Shown here: positions 44,513 through 53,975 of the stretch, piece after piece
Layout of the letters: each line of letters opens with the position of its first letter
Position numbering within the stretch: position 1 is the stretch's first letter
Origin: Sphingopyxis yananensis
Lineage (GTDB): Bacteria > Pseudomonadota > Alphaproteobacteria > Sphingomonadales > Sphingomonadaceae
Length of the DNA stretch: 64,000 nucleotides
Assembly: GCF_020687785.1 (NCBI RefSeq)
Contig: NZ_JAJEWI010000005.1
Span: 806,001-870,000 of the forward strand
Direction: 5' to 3'
Translations under genes and position numbers: made by a program
Notes under the pieces: generated by a model
Database searches by the model: none
The model's input: the letters and a program-made list of their open reading frames with translations, nothing else
What the model was told of the DNA's origin: nothing

Positions 44513-45265
44513 ATGAAGATGGCTGAATGGCGCAGGCGCGTCCAATATGGGTTGGTGATTGGGCTTTGCCAACTGCTTGTCGCTTGCGGCGGCGCAGAAA
44601 GCACGGCTCCGGAACAAAAAAATGATGGTAGGGCGGCTGAAGGCGTAGGGACGGGGAAGGAGGCGGCGGGTCAAGATATGGCGGCCGATGCGCCGCTGGT
44701 CGTCGCTTTTGGGGACAGCCTTTATGCGGGATATCAATTGGCACCCAAGGAAGGGCTGGCCCCGCAATTGCAAGCGGCGTTAACCGCGGCGGGTGTGACG
44801 GCCCATGTGCATAATGCCGGTGTGTCGGGCGATACTAGCGCGGCGGGTTTGCAGCGGCTGGGCTTTGTGTTGGACAATTTGGACCAAAAGCCTGCGCTGA
44901 TGCTGGTGGGGCTTGGCGGCAATGATATGCTGCGTGGTATTGGGCCGGAGCAAACACGAGCCAATTTGACCGCGATGTTGGATGAACTGGCCAAGCGGAA
45001 GATCCCCGTCGTGCTGACTGGCATGTTGGCCGCACCCAATATGGGCCGCGATTATGGCGCGAAATTTGAAGCGATTTTCCCGGATTTGGGCAAGCGGAAT
45101 GGCGTGACGCTTTACCCCTTTATTTTGGATGGGGTGGTGGGGAACCCTGACTTGATGTTGGGCGACCATATTCACCCCAATGCCAAAGGGGTTCAGAAAA
45201 TCGCGGCCAGCCTAGCGGGCGCGGTGGCCAAGCAATTGCCCGTGCCGCAGATGCCAGCGGAATAG
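44513..45265 (+). CDS. GDSL-type esterase/lysophospholipase (TesA-like lipoprotein)
   Basis: A 250-residue secreted SGNH hydrolase. The signal (YGLVIGLCQLLVACGG) has a lipobox Cys. Block I VVAFGDSLYAGYQ contains the catalytic Ser; GVSGDTSAAG, VGLGGNDMLRG and GDHIHPNAKG supply the Gly, Asn and Asp/His of blocks II, III and V. TesA proteins show thioesterase, protease and lysophospholipase activity in the periplasm. A linker rich in Ala, Gly and Lys lies between the lipid anchor and the domain. ATG 44519 is an alternative. Divergent from the YbbA-type ATPase, as in many proteobacteria. Confidence 0.9.
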   Translation: MKMAEWRRRVQYGLVIGLCQLLVACGGAESTAPEQKNDGRAAEGVGTGKEAAGQDMAADAPLVVAFGDSLYAGYQLAPKEGLAPQLQAALTAAGVTAHVHNAGVSGDTSAAGLQRLGFVLDNLDQKPALMLVGLGGNDMLRGIGPEQTRANLTAMLDELAKRKIPVVLTGMLAAPNMGRDYGAKFEAIFPDLGKRNGVTLYPFILDGVVGNPDLMLGDHIHPNAKGVQKIAASLAGAVAKQLPVPQMPAE

Positions 45266-45287
45266 GCTGATTATCGGAGCCATTATC

Positions 45288-45620
45288 TTAGGCGGATAAA
45301 GCGGCGCGGGGGCCAAAGAAGATGATCGCCGCGCCAAGCACACAGATGCTGGCCCCGATCATGTCCCAGCGGTCGGGGCGGGCCCCTTCGGCCAGCCACA
45401 TCCATGCCAGCGACGATAAGATATAGATGCCGCCATAGGCCGCATAGGCGCGGCCTGCTTGGTCGGCGTCCACCAAGGTTAGCAAATAGGCGAATAGCGC
45501 CAGTGATACGCCCCCTGGCACCAACCACAAAGGCGATTTGTCCAGCCGCAGCCATGCCCAAAATGCAAAACAGCCTGCAATTTCGGCCAAGGCGGCGGCT
45601 AGATAGATGAGGAAAGTCAT
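45288..45620 (-). CDS. YnfA family membrane protein (UPF0060)
   Basis: A 110-residue protein with four membrane segments: [61 protein letters not shown] and [32 protein letters not shown] and [12 protein letters not shown] are YnfA signatures; the family belongs to the small multidrug resistance superfamily, and transport function is not firmly established. Likely co-transcribed with the EamA gene, 40 bases upstream. Confidence 0.92.
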   Translation of the reverse strand: MTFLIYLAAALAEIAGCFAFWAWLRLDKSPLWLVPGGVSLALFAYLLTLVDADQAGRAYAAYGGIYILSSLAWMWLAEGARPDRWDMIGASICVLGAAIIFFGPRAALSA

Positions 45621-45660
45621 GAAGCGGCTTGTGCCCCATCAGACGCTTGTTGAACAGGGG

Positions 45661-46512
45661 TTAGCGGCTGCGTTTATAAACCAGCATCAACCCCGCCATG
45701 ACCAAAGCCAGACCCAATATCGCGTGGAAGGACATGGGGGTACCCAAAATCGCCCAGTCCATCGCCGCCGTGACGCCGGGGACCAGATAGAAAAGGCTGG
45801 TGACATTCACCAAATTTTGTGTGGCGATTAAGCGATAAAGCAAGAATGTGGCGGCCACCGAAATGATCAGGCCCAGCCACAGGCCAGCGGTGATAAACTC
45901 GATATGCCATGACATTTGAAATTCGCTGAACGGAGTCATGATCAAAATGACGATCAGGCCAATGGCATATTGCAGCGGCAGGACGACCCAAGGGGCCTGT
46001 GTTTCTTGTTTTTGGACAATCGACCCGATGGTGATGCCAGCGAGCGCAATGCCTGCGAACAACAGTCCCAAGGCTTCGAAACGGGCGGAGGCCAAGCCAT
46101 CGCTGACGACCAGTGCCAAGCCGCCCAAAGCCAGCGCCAAGCCCAAAGCGCGCCACAGGCCGACATGCTTTTCGGTCCACAAAGCGGTTAGGATTGGTTG
46201 GATGCCCATGATGGTGGCGATAGCAGCGGGATTGACGCCATTTTCCAGCGCCAACATATAAAAGCTGGAATAAATGCCCGCGATCAGAAAACCGATCAGC
46301 ATGACACGGCGGCGGGTGCCCGCGTCGGGCAACCAGCGACGATTGATAAAGGCGACCGTCGATAGCAGCGCCAGCGCAATGGCATAGCGCAGCAGAAGCA
46401 GCGCAAAGGCAGAGCCGTGACGCAGGCCGATTTCAGACAAGATGGCGCCGCTGCTCCAGAGAAGGACGAACAGGGCGGTTGGCAGAAATGCCGTCAAATT
46501 TTTGTGATTCAT
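45661..46512 (-). CDS. EamA family (drug/metabolite) transporter
   Basis: A 283-residue protein with ten predicted membrane segments in two EamA repeats (LPTALFVLLWSSGAILSEIGL in the first; VVLPLQYAIGLIVILIMTPFS in the second). WSSGAILSEIGLRHGSAFALLLLRYAIAL and VTSLFYLVPGVTAAMDWAILG are typical of DMT exporters of amino acids or metabolites. ATG 46512 precedes the first helix; the frame to 46584 has no similarity. Substrate unknown. Confidence 0.88.
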   Translation of the reverse strand: MNHKNLTAFLPTALFVLLWSSGAILSEIGLRHGSAFALLLLRYAIALALLSTVAFINRRWLPDAGTRRRVMLIGFLIAGIYSSFYMLALENGVNPAAIATIMGIQPILTALWTEKHVGLWRALGLALALGGLALVVSDGLASARFEALGLLFAGIALAGITIGSIVQKQETQAPWVVLPLQYAIGLIVILIMTPFSEFQMSWHIEFITAGLWLGLIISVAATFLLYRLIATQNLVNVTSLFYLVPGVTAAMDWAILGTPMSFHAILGLALVMAGLMLVYKRSR

Positions 46513-46730
46513 GAAATGAAACCTGAATGTAGCATAGATATCAGGCGCGCCAGTGTCGGCGTTCCGACACGGTCGCTGCCGCATGATGGGGCGGCCAATT
46601 GGCCGATCAGGCGGTGGGTGGCGGCGCCGAGCTATGCGTTAAATCATGTTTCATGTCGGTGATATGCGAGGCATGGTGGCGGTCTGGCAATAGAAAAAGT
46701 CGCCGACCGCGAAAAAAGATCGCCCCAAAG

Positions 46731-46760
46731 AAAAAGGGGCGGTCCGTGGACCACCCCTTT
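46731..46760 (-). terminator. Rho-independent terminator after the small outer-membrane protein gene
   Basis: Long GC-rich stem (46733-46744 / 46749-46760, one mismatch) with TTTTTCTTT following on the minus strand. It ends the gene whose stop is at 46787. Confidence 0.8.
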
Positions 46761-46786
46761 CCCTAGCAAGAAGCGTTTCTAAAAAA

Positions 46787-47239
46787 TTAGAAAGCGAAAC
46801 CAACGCCAACGGTGAAGGCATCAGCGTCAGCCCAGTTGCTGACGAACTGGTGACGATATTCAGCCTTTGCATAGGTGCGTGCACCCAGCTTGTGCTGATA
46901 GCCAGCGCCAACATAGGCGTCGTCGATGTCACCAAAGGTGTAACCAGCGGTTGCAAACAGCTTGCCAGCGTCGCTGACGTTTACGCCTGCACGGCCACCA
47001 GCCGAGAACTGTACATTTGCACCGTCGACCAGTACCTTGTCGCCAGCGATTTCTGCGCCAACGAAGGTTTTGCCGAGGTTCAGGTCATAACCTGCTGCAA
47101 CGCCCAGGGTCGCATCGTCCAGACCGCCACCGGTGATGTAGCCGCCACGTACTTCGACGCGGGCTTCGCCATCAGCTGCGAGAGCAGGGGTTGCGACAGC
47201 TGCGGACAGGAGAGCGGCTGCAATTGCAAATTTTTTCAT
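46787..47239 (-). CDS. Small outer-membrane beta-barrel protein
   Basis: A 150-residue protein with a signal peptide (KKFAIAAALLSAAVATPALAA) and a mature part of about eight amphipathic strands (ARVEVRGGYITGG, TLGVAAGYDLNLGKTFVGAEIAGD, KLFATAGYTFGDIDDAYVGAGYQHKLGARTYAKAEYRHQF) ending in a terminal Phe after VGVGFA, the Omp insertion signal. It resembles OmpA/OmpX-like or opacity-type porins of sphingomonads. The ATG at 47239 is chosen because the signal peptide begins there. Monocistronic with its own leader and terminator; probably highly expressed. Confidence 0.85.
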   Translation of the reverse strand: MKKFAIAAALLSAAVATPALAADGEARVEVRGGYITGGGLDDATLGVAAGYDLNLGKTFVGAEIAGDKVLVDGANVQFSAGGRAGVNVSDAGKLFATAGYTFGDIDDAYVGAGYQHKLGARTYAKAEYRHQFVSNWADADAFTVGVGFAF

Positions 47240-47590
47240 AACCAAATCCTTTTTTAGGCCGGTCAATCGCCCTGTTGGGCCGATCGCCTTGACCCCCAAA
47301 TGGTCCTGCGATGCTGTCATTTCAATGAACGGGTTATTCAGACACACATAAAGATGATTTATGTGTTAAAAAAGACACACATGATTTTTGTCATGTGATT
47401 GTCATATGAAGTGTTGCTGAAAAGCTTGAAAAATGTCCATTTCTACGGATTTTTCAACCATGTCTTACTGTGTCGTTTTTCCACAATTTTTTGGCGCGGC
47501 AGAAAAAAGAAAAGGCATGATGGCCAAAGGAAAGAGGCTCGGAATCATCCGAGCCTCTGTTCAATTTCGAGTCTGTAGGGCCGAATCTGA
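47240..47590. other. AT-rich intergenic region with paired inverted repeats
   Basis: A 351-base gap between two minus-strand genes. It contains the rlmN terminator (47533-47558) and, upstream of the outer-membrane protein gene, two adjacent perfect inverted repeats: ACACATAAA-N5-TTTATGTGT (47344-47366) and CACATGA-N6-TCATGTG (47378-47397). Half-sites of ACACAT type recur at about 47342 and 47375. I see no coding sequence or RNA gene here. Confidence 0.55.
47533..47558 (-). terminator. Rho-independent terminator after rlmN
   Basis: Perfect 10-base stem agaggctcgg/ccgagcctct (47533-47542, 47549-47558) with a 6-base loop and a TTTCC tail on the minus strand. Confidence 0.8.
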
Positions 47591-48829
47591 TCAGCCGAGG
47601 GCCGCCTGTTTTTCGTCGGCGATGCGATCGAGTTCGGCGCGGCTGAGTTTTTTCGATTCGCTTTTCAACTGTCCGCACGCTGCCATAATGTCGCGGCCAC
47701 GTGGGGTACGAATGGGGGCGGAAATGCCGTGGGCGAAGACGATATTGCTGAAGCTACGCACGCGGTTGGGCGTGGAGCATTCATAATTGGCCCCCGGCCA
47801 TGGGTTGAAGGGAATCAAATTTACCTTGGCGGGCAATTTATATTTTTTGATCAAGCGCACCAGTTCATGCGCGTCTTCGTCGCTGTCATTCTTGTCCTTG
47901 AGCATGACATATTCAAAGGTGATGCGGCGGGCATTATTGGCACCGGGGTAATCGGCGCAGGCCTGCAGCAAGTCTTCGATGCCATATTTTCGGTTCAAGG
48001 GCACGATTTCGTCGCGGATTTCCTTGGTCACGGCATGAAGCGAGACGGCCAGATTGACGCCAATCTCGTCGCCTGCGCGGGCCATCATAGGGACAACGCC
48101 GCTGGTCGACAAAGTGATGCGGCGACGAGACAGGGCCAAGCCGTCGCCGTCCATCACGATTTTCATCGCGCCTTTGACTTCGTCGAAATTATACAAAGGT
48201 TCGCCCATGCCCATCAAAACGATGTTGGTCAAAATACGACCATCGGCGGTGTAATGGCCGGTTTCATCATCTTCATCGTCCAGATCGGCGGTGCTGGCCA
48301 TGGTGCCTTTGGGCCATTCGCCCAAAGCGTCGCGCGCCAGCAAGACTTGGCCGACGATTTCGCCCGCCGTCAGGTTGCGAACCAATTTCATCGTGCCCGT
48401 GTGGCAGAAACGGCAGTTTAAGGTGCAGCCAACTTGGCTGGAAATGCACAAAGTTCCGCGATCGGCGTCGGGAATGAACACCATTTCATATTCTTGGCCA
48501 TCCGATGCAGACAGCAACCATTTGCGGGTGCCGTCATTGCTGACCTGCGCCGTGACCACGGTGGGGCGACCGACAATGAAGCGATCGGTCAGCCATGGGC
48601 GCATGGATTTGGCGATGTCTGTCATCTCGTCAAATTCGGTGACGCCGCGATGGTAAATCCAATGCCAAATTTGCTTGGCGCGCAGCTTGGCCGCTTTGAC
48701 GTCCAATCCCGCTTCTTCGAGCGTAGCGCGGATAGCGTCGCGAGAAAGACCGACAAGGTCGATACGATTGCCGCCGCGCAGCGAAACAGTGCCCGTTATA
48801 ACGGGGTCAATATGGCCAGGGATCTGCAT
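47591..48829 (-). CDS. rlmN: 23S rRNA (adenine-C2)-methyltransferase RlmN
   Basis: A 412-residue radical SAM enzyme methylating C2 of adenine 2503 in 23S rRNA and adenine 37 of some tRNAs. The cluster-binding motif is [16 protein letters not shown] (CxxxCxxC), the resting methyl-carrier Cys lies in [12 protein letters not shown] near the C-terminus, and [13 protein letters not shown] and [20 protein letters not shown] are also conserved. ATG 48829 is used since the frame to 48916 has no family similarity. Follows the small unknown gene by 116 bases. Confidence 0.96.
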   Translation of the reverse strand: MQIPGHIDPVITGTVSLRGGNRIDLVGLSRDAIRATLEEAGLDVKAAKLRAKQIWHWIYHRGVTEFDEMTDIAKSMRPWLTDRFIVGRPTVVTAQVSNDGTRKWLLSASDGQEYEMVFIPDADRGTLCISSQVGCTLNCRFCHTGTMKLVRNLTAGEIVGQVLLARDALGEWPKGTMASTADLDDEDDETGHYTADGRILTNIVLMGMGEPLYNFDEVKGAMKIVMDGDGLALSRRRITLSTSGVVPMMARAGDEIGVNLAVSLHAVTKEIRDEIVPLNRKYGIEDLLQACADYPGANNARRITFEYVMLKDKNDSDEDAHELVRLIKKYKLPAKVNLIPFNPWPGANYECSTPNRVRSFSNIVFAHGISAPIRTPRGRDIMAACGQLKSESKKLSRAELDRIADEKQAALG

Positions 48830-48945
48830 GATGGCTGGCCATATAGTGATTTTTCGGGGTGAAAGCAATCGTCGTAGGGCTTTGGGCGGGGCCTGGGCGC
48901 GGCCTTGGGATAGCAAGGCTGTGGGGCGTGATAGACGCGGGATTT

Positions 48946-49290
48946 TTAAGCTGGCGGTGTGCCGCCAATGGCGTCTTCAAATTCTTCGGTGGGGCCGACA
49001 TGGTCTTCGGCCGGTGTGCCCGCACAGCGCGGAAAAATGGCGTCGATGCGTCGTTTCAGTACTTCGTCAAATCCGCTTTGATTGGAAATACGGCTGTTAG
49101 ACACGGTGAGTTCAGAAATGATCGCACCCTTAATGCGGTCCAGCGCATCTTGTTTCAAAATGCCAGCGTTCAGCAATTCTTCGCACAGCTGAATGAGGCC
49201 AACGGTGGTCGCATGGGCGCGCAGGCCGATGAAATCGAGGGTGCGGTGCCGTTCACGGGCCACGGAATCGCCGCGTAGGGTGTCGGTCAT
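48946..49290 (-). CDS. Small cytoplasmic protein of unknown function
   Basis: A 114-residue protein I cannot assign. Predicted mostly helical: [42 protein letters not shown], then [22 protein letters not shown], with an acidic Pro-rich tail. No signal or membrane segment. A strong ribosome site (ggaggagac) stands before the ATG, supporting it as real. Located between the IalB-like gene and rlmN. Confidence 0.7.
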   Translation of the reverse strand: MTDTLRGDSVARERHRTLDFIGLRAHATTVGLIQLCEELLNAGILKQDALDRIKGAIISELTVSNSRISNQSGFDEVLKRRIDAIFPRCAGTPAEDHVGPTEEFEDAIGGTPPA

Positions 49291-49556
49291 GATATCGTCT
49301 CCTCCTGATCATCAGCCGGACAGAATAGAGACTTTGGTTGCGTTCCTTGGTGGGACGCGGTTGGTGATCCGCCGTCTCTGTAGATTTAACCATGCGCCGC
49401 GCGGCGTGGGGGAGCAAGAGGTCTTTTTGAAAAAAGACGAATAAATGACCATATTTTGCGAAATATTTTCCTGTATTTTCGACAACTTATTGCGGTGGTC
49501 GTGATTTTGAATGCGTTTTCATGGTGCTTATGTCATGGAGATTTGGCGGGAGGGCG

Positions 49557-50063
49557 TCAGCCTTGGCGGGCGCAGCCAAGGGCGGCGGCATCGGCAGCGG
49601 TGGCTGCGCCGCGCAATTCATAGATGTCGTTGATCGTGCCGCCGCTTTCGGTGGTGCCGTGAACGCGCATATTTTCCGACGAACGCAGCGCGGTTAATAT
49701 GGCGGCGTCCATACGCGGATCGCCAGCCCAGCCATGCATGGCATTGCCGCGCAATATGAAGCGCCGTTCCCCCACCGTCAGGCGCAATTCGCGCCCTTTG
49801 CCCAAAGGTTTGGACAAGCGAACGTAAAATTGGCCGAAAATGCGGGAATTGGGCCAATATCCAATGCTGGCATAGCTTTTGAATTGGGGCGTGCCATGGG
49901 TCGAAAAAGGTTTGGCAATGGCATAGCAGCGCGGTTCATCATCATCGCGAAAGGCCGCCCAATTGCCATAGACGCCCAAGGTTTTTCGCTCGCTAGCATG
50001 AAGGGGCGAAGTCACAAAAAGGGCGGCACAGAATGGGGCAAGGAGGAAAGCGGAAAAGCGCAT
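49557..50063 (-). CDS. Invasion associated locus B (IalB)-like exported protein
   Basis: A 168-residue periplasmic protein with a signal peptide (RFSAFLLAPFCAALFVTSPLHASE). The mature part matches the IalB-like family in small sphingomonad form: LGVYGNWAAFRDDDEPRCYAIAKP, FYVRLSKPLGKGRELRLTVGERRF, MDAAILTALRSSENMRV and a C-terminal Cys, giving a possible disulfide. In Bartonella IalB affects erythrocyte invasion; in free-living relatives the role is unknown. ATG 50063 precedes the signal; an upstream ATG at 50090 is possible. It diverges from dnaN. Confidence 0.8.
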   Translation of the reverse strand: MRFSAFLLAPFCAALFVTSPLHASERKTLGVYGNWAAFRDDDEPRCYAIAKPFSTHGTPQFKSYASIGYWPNSRIFGQFYVRLSKPLGKGRELRLTVGERRFILRGNAMHGWAGDPRMDAAILTALRSSENMRVHGTTESGGTINDIYELRGAATAADAAALGCARQG

Positions 50064-50265
50064 AATATGGGATTGCCCGAACGGCGACATTTTGCAAGTC
50101 CGCCAAATTTTATAGACCAAGCCCGTGATGGTCTTGCCACCGCCAACACGTTCGTTAAGGAAGGAAGGTAAAGTTTTTTTGGTCCCCATTGGGCAGGCGA
50201 CTCGCCTGTTGTTGCGGGCCGCACGGGGGATTGTCCCGCGTGAGCATTGAGGATGGCGGATTAGA

Positions 50266-51381
50266 ATGAAAGCGACGATTGAACGCGCAAACCTTCTGAA
50301 GAGCCTTGGCCACGTGCAATCGGTGGTTGAACGGCGCAACACGATTCCAATCCTCTCTAACGTCTTGATCGAGGCTGATGCCAGCGGTCAGTTGAAATTG
50401 ATGGCGACGGATCTGGATTTGCAGGTCGTGGAAACGGTGGCCGCCAAGGTGGAAACCGCCGGAACCACTACCGTGTCGGCGCACACTTTGTTTGAAATTG
50501 CTCGCAAATTGCCCGAAGGGGCAGAAGTCAGCTTGGCGGCGGCGGATGGCAAGATGCAGGTGAAGGCGGGACGTTCCAACTTTAACCTGCCGACTTTGCC
50601 GCGCGATGACTTTCCCGTCATTGCTGAGGGCGATTTGCCGACCAGCTTTGAATTGCCCGTCGCGGAACTGATTCAGATTATCGACAAAACGAAATTTGCC
50701 ATTTCGACCGAAGAAACCCGTTATTATTTGAACGGGATTTTCATTCATGCGGCCGAAGATAATAGCGGGCCTGTGCTGAAAGCGGCGGCGACCGATGGCC
50801 ATCGTTTGGCGCGTTACACCGTGACCCGCCCCGAGGGCGCAGCGGATATGCCGGACGTGATTGTGCCGCGCAAATGCGTTCAGGAAATCCGCAAATTGCT
50901 GGATGAAGCGGAAGGCAATGTGGAAATCAGCCTGTCGGCCAGCAAAATCCGGTTCCAACTGGGCAATGCGGTTTTGACGTCCAAGCTGATTGACGGGACC
51001 TTCCCTGATTACAGCCGTGTGATTCCGACGGCTAATGACAAATTGCTGCGGGTGGACCCTAAGGGCTTGTTCAAGGGTGTGGACCGCGTATCGACCATCG
51101 CCAGCGAAAAGACCCGCGCGGTGAAGGTTGGTCTGGACAAGGACCGTATTACCTTGTCGGTGACCAGCCCCGAAAATGGTACGGCGGCGGAAGAAATTCC
51201 GGCCAGCTATGACCATGACATGATGGAAATTGGGTTTAACGCCCGTTACCTGAGCGATATTTTGGGCCAGATTGATGGCGATAGCGTGGAATTGCATTTG
51301 GCCGATGCCAATGCGCCGACGCTGATCCGTGAAAGTGAGAAAAGCCCAGCGCTTTATGTGCTGATGCCGATGCGCGTATAA
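50266..51381 (+). CDS. dnaN: DNA polymerase III beta subunit (sliding clamp)
   Basis: A 371-residue clamp that tethers DNA polymerase III. Three repeated domains are visible: RANLLKSLGHVQSVVERRNTIPILSNVLIEA, then FPVIAEGDLPTSFELPVAELIQIIDKTKFAISTEETRYYLNGIFIH, and the C-terminal FNARYLSDILGQIDGDSVELHLADANAPTLI ending in YVLMPMRV. Length and motifs are standard. Downstream is a terminator at 51409-51442. No dnaA or recF lies adjacent, so this is not a classic oriC cluster. Confidence 0.97.
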   Translation: MKATIERANLLKSLGHVQSVVERRNTIPILSNVLIEADASGQLKLMATDLDLQVVETVAAKVETAGTTTVSAHTLFEIARKLPEGAEVSLAAADGKMQVKAGRSNFNLPTLPRDDFPVIAEGDLPTSFELPVAELIQIIDKTKFAISTEETRYYLNGIFIHAAEDNSGPVLKAAATDGHRLARYTVTRPEGAADMPDVIVPRKCVQEIRKLLDEAEGNVEISLSASKIRFQLGNAVLTSKLIDGTFPDYSRVIPTANDKLLRVDPKGLFKGVDRVSTIASEKTRAVKVGLDKDRITLSVTSPENGTAAEEIPASYDHDMMEIGFNARYLSDILGQIDGDSVELHLADANAPTLIRESEKSPALYVLMPMRV

Positions 51382-51408
51382 TCTGACGCACTATTCGCTG
51401 ATTACAAG

Positions 51409-51442
51409 AGCGGGCGAGGGGATGACCTTCGCTCGCTTTTTT
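51409..51442 (+). terminator. Rho-independent terminator after dnaN
   Basis: GC-rich stem 51409-51420 / 51426-51437 (two G-T pairs) followed by six Ts. Confidence 0.75.
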
Positions 51443-51557
51443 ATGGGCGTGAGATGATGATGGAGGGGGAATGGTGCGCGGTGCGGCGGAGTGGTTTATG
51501 GCACAATATGAACTGCCTAGCCTGTGGATAAGTTTTCTCCTTATCAGGCAGGCATGA

Positions 51558-51587
51558 AAAAGGGCGGGGTTTGACGCCCGCCCTTTT
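51558..51587. terminator. Bidirectional terminator before the sorbosone dehydrogenase-like stop
   Basis: Perfect 11-base stem aaaagggcggg/cccgccctttt (51558-51568, 51577-51587), 8-base loop. T-rich on the minus strand, ending the gene whose stop is at 51606. Confidence 0.8.
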
Positions 51588-51605
51588 GGTGGATTGATGT
51601 CGCGC

Positions 51606-52943
51606 TTATTTTGCGAAGACGCGCCAGATAACGCCTGCGCCATCATCCGCGACCAAGACGCTGCCGTCTTTGGCGATTTGCACATCGGCGGGGCGGCCGC
51701 GTGTGGTTTTGCCGTCGCTGGCCAAAAATTGGTCGAGCAGGGTGATGGGCAGTGTGTTGGTCGGTTGGCCATTTTGGCCAAAGGGTATGAATATCACATC
51801 ATAACCTGCCGCCGGTTCGCGGTTCCATGACCCATGACGCGCCACAAGCGCGCCATTGGCGAAGCGGTCGTCCAGTTTTTGGCCTTGGGTGAAGGTCATG
51901 CCCAAGGGGGCGGTGTGGGCGCCCAGCGCATATTTGGGACGCTTGGTATATTGGCGGCGGCTGTCCAGTTCAGGGTCCACGCGGTGGTCGATATGGCCAC
52001 CCCAATAATACCAAGGCCAGCCGTAAAAATCGCCTTCGGAGACATCGGTCAAATAGTCTGGGACCAAATCGCTGCCCAGCATGTCGCGTTCATTGACCAC
52101 GGTCCATAAACGGTCACTGCCTGGATAAAAGGCCAAGCCAACAGGGTTGCGGATGCCCGCCGCAAAGGTGCGGACATAGCCATTTTCGGGGCGAACCTCG
52201 AGAACCGCAGCGCGGCGGAATTCGGCGTTCATGCCGGATTCGCCGATATTGCTGTCGGCGCCAACACCGACATAAAGCCAGCCATTGGGGGCGATGGCCA
52301 AGCTTTTGGTCCAGTGGCGATTGGTGCCCTTGGCAGGCAAATCGGCGATTTTCTTGGGCGTGGTGGCGTTTTTCGTTTCGCCCGCCTTATAAGGGAAGGC
52401 CAGCAGGGCATCGGTTGCCGCGACATAAAGAGTGTCGCCGCTAAGGACCATGCCATAAGGAGAATTCACCCCTTCGATATAGGGGGTTTGGACGTCAGCC
52501 ACGCCGTCGCCATTTGTGTCGCGCAGCAAGGTGATGCGGTTGGCGGAGGTGCCACTGGCCCCCGCTTTGGCCATCAGATTCTTCATCACCGCGCCCTCTA
52601 TGCCGCCGTCCTTGCGTTCGGGGCTGCGGGATTCTGCGACCAAAATATCGCCGTTGGGCAGAACCAGCATGGTGCGCGGGCTGTCCAAATCCTTGGCGAA
52701 CAGGGCGGTTTCCAGCCCTTCGGCGGCGCGGGGTTTGGTGCCAGCGGGCCAGCCTTGCACGGCCGGAATGCGGATGGTTGGGAAAATTTCTGATTTCTGG
52801 GACGCCATGACCGGCACGCGGCCTGACAGTTCCGCTGTCGAGAAGCGCGCCACATCGGGCCGCGTCAGATAGTAAAGGACAAGTCCGCCCACAATTAGCA
52901 GGCCGAGCAGGATGAGAAGAACAGGTTTCAGAAATTTGCGCAT
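51606..52943 (-). CDS. Membrane-anchored PQQ-type sugar dehydrogenase (sorbosone dehydrogenase-like)
   Basis: A 445-residue six-bladed beta-propeller protein of the sorbosone/glucose dehydrogenase family. An N-terminal membrane segment (FLKPVLLILLGLLIVGGLVLYYL) anchors it. Propeller motifs include LFAKDLDSPRTMLVLPNGDILVAESRS, LYVGVGADSNIGESGMNAEFRRAA, TFAAGIRNPVGLAFYPGSDRLWTVVNERD, SWNREPAAGYDVIFIPF and RPADVQIAKDGSVLVADDGAG. Whether it binds PQQ is not provable by eye; no pqq genes lie here. It is monocistronic, 111 bases downstream of argC. Confidence 0.87.
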   Translation of the reverse strand: MRKFLKPVLLILLGLLIVGGLVLYYLTRPDVARFSTAELSGRVPVMASQKSEIFPTIRIPAVQGWPAGTKPRAAEGLETALFAKDLDSPRTMLVLPNGDILVAESRSPERKDGGIEGAVMKNLMAKAGASGTSANRITLLRDTNGDGVADVQTPYIEGVNSPYGMVLSGDTLYVAATDALLAFPYKAGETKNATTPKKIADLPAKGTNRHWTKSLAIAPNGWLYVGVGADSNIGESGMNAEFRRAAVLEVRPENGYVRTFAAGIRNPVGLAFYPGSDRLWTVVNERDMLGSDLVPDYLTDVSEGDFYGWPWYYWGGHIDHRVDPELDSRRQYTKRPKYALGAHTAPLGMTFTQGQKLDDRFANGALVARHGSWNREPAAGYDVIFIPFGQNGQPTNTLPITLLDQFLASDGKTTRGRPADVQIAKDGSVLVADDGAGVIWRVFAK

Positions 52944-53054
52944 AGGCCCGTTTCTACACGGGACAGGCGGTGCGGCAAAGAGGCGAAACGCACCTGATTT
53001 GCGCTTTTTCTGCGATGGCCCGCATCGTGCGAGCCAGCGCAGAGATTTTGTGGA

Positions 53055-53972
53055 TTAGACCCGAAGTCCGGCGACTTCGTCGAGGCCAGCCATGATATTG
53101 AGATTTTGGACACAAGCGCCGCTGGCACCCTTGCCCAAATTGTCGAGGCTAGCGACCAAGCGAAGCTGGCGTCCATCGGCGCTGGCAAAGATTTGCAGGT
53201 CCATTTGGTCGGTTGCCGCATCGCTTTTGCGCAGCAGCAATTCGCCAGCATCGCCGCGCGAGACGGAAATAAGCTTGCTGTCGGCATAATGGGCGAGGAG
53301 CGTTTCCAGCGCGGCGTCAGCAATTGGGTCGGCGAAATTTAAAGGAACTTCGACCAACATGCCGCGAAAGACGGGAACAACCGCTGGCGCAAAAAGTGGG
53401 TCATGGCTGAGGCCCGAATATTTTTGCATTTCCGGCACATGTTTGTGACCCATGGCAAAGCCATAGCTGCGAAAGCCAATGTCCTGATCATCCTCGAAGC
53501 GGGCGATCAATTCCTTGCCGCCGCCCGAATAGCCCGACACGGCGTTGAGCGACAAGCGCATGTCGGCGGGGATGATACCCGCCGCGACCAAGGGAGCGAC
53601 CAAGGCCAAGAAACCCGTGGGGTAGCAACCCGGGTTGGAAACGCGCTTGGACGCCGCAATTTCGGCGCGTTGGGCAGCGCTGAGTTCAGCAAAGCCATAG
53701 GTCCAGCCCGTGGCCACGCGGTGCGCGGAGGATGCGTCGATCACGCGAACTGCGTCATTGTCGATCATCGACACCGCATCAACGGCGGCGGCGTCGGGCA
53801 AGCATAATATGACGAAATCGGCACTGTTCAGCGCGCCGCGGCGGTGCGCCGCATCTTTGCGCTGGGCATCGTCCAAGCGGATGAGCGAAAATTCGCTGCG
53901 ACCTGCCAAACGCTCGGCAATTTCAAGGCCAGTTGTTCCGGCGGCTCCGTCAATAAAAATGCTGTAGGTCAT
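53055..53972 (-). CDS. argC: N-acetyl-gamma-glutamyl-phosphate reductase, short type
   Basis: A 305-residue NADPH-dependent enzyme of arginine synthesis. FIDGAAGTTGLEIAERLAGRSEFSL is the nucleotide fold, SNPGCYPTGFLALVAPL the catalytic Cys, and SGYSGGGKELI the substrate loop. The short, type 2 form is the alphaproteobacterial one. Its ATG is only three bases after the stop of the NlpC/P60-like gene, so the leucyl aminopeptidase, NlpC/P60-like and argC genes read as one unit. Confidence 0.94.
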   Translation of the reverse strand: MTYSIFIDGAAGTTGLEIAERLAGRSEFSLIRLDDAQRKDAAHRRGALNSADFVILCLPDAAAVDAVSMIDNDAVRVIDASSAHRVATGWTYGFAELSAAQRAEIAASKRVSNPGCYPTGFLALVAPLVAAGIIPADMRLSLNAVSGYSGGGKELIARFEDDQDIGFRSYGFAMGHKHVPEMQKYSGLSHDPLFAPAVVPVFRGMLVEVPLNFADPIADAALETLLAHYADSKLISVSRGDAGELLLRKSDAATDQMDLQIFASADGRQLRLVASLDNLGKGASGACVQNLNIMAGLDEVAGLRV

Positions 53973-53975
53973 AGC

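Noticed and set aside
50266..51381. dnaN as a marker of the replication origin
   Set aside because: No dnaA, recF or gyrB neighbours and no DnaA-box cluster noticed; in alphaproteobacteria dnaN is often away from the origin.
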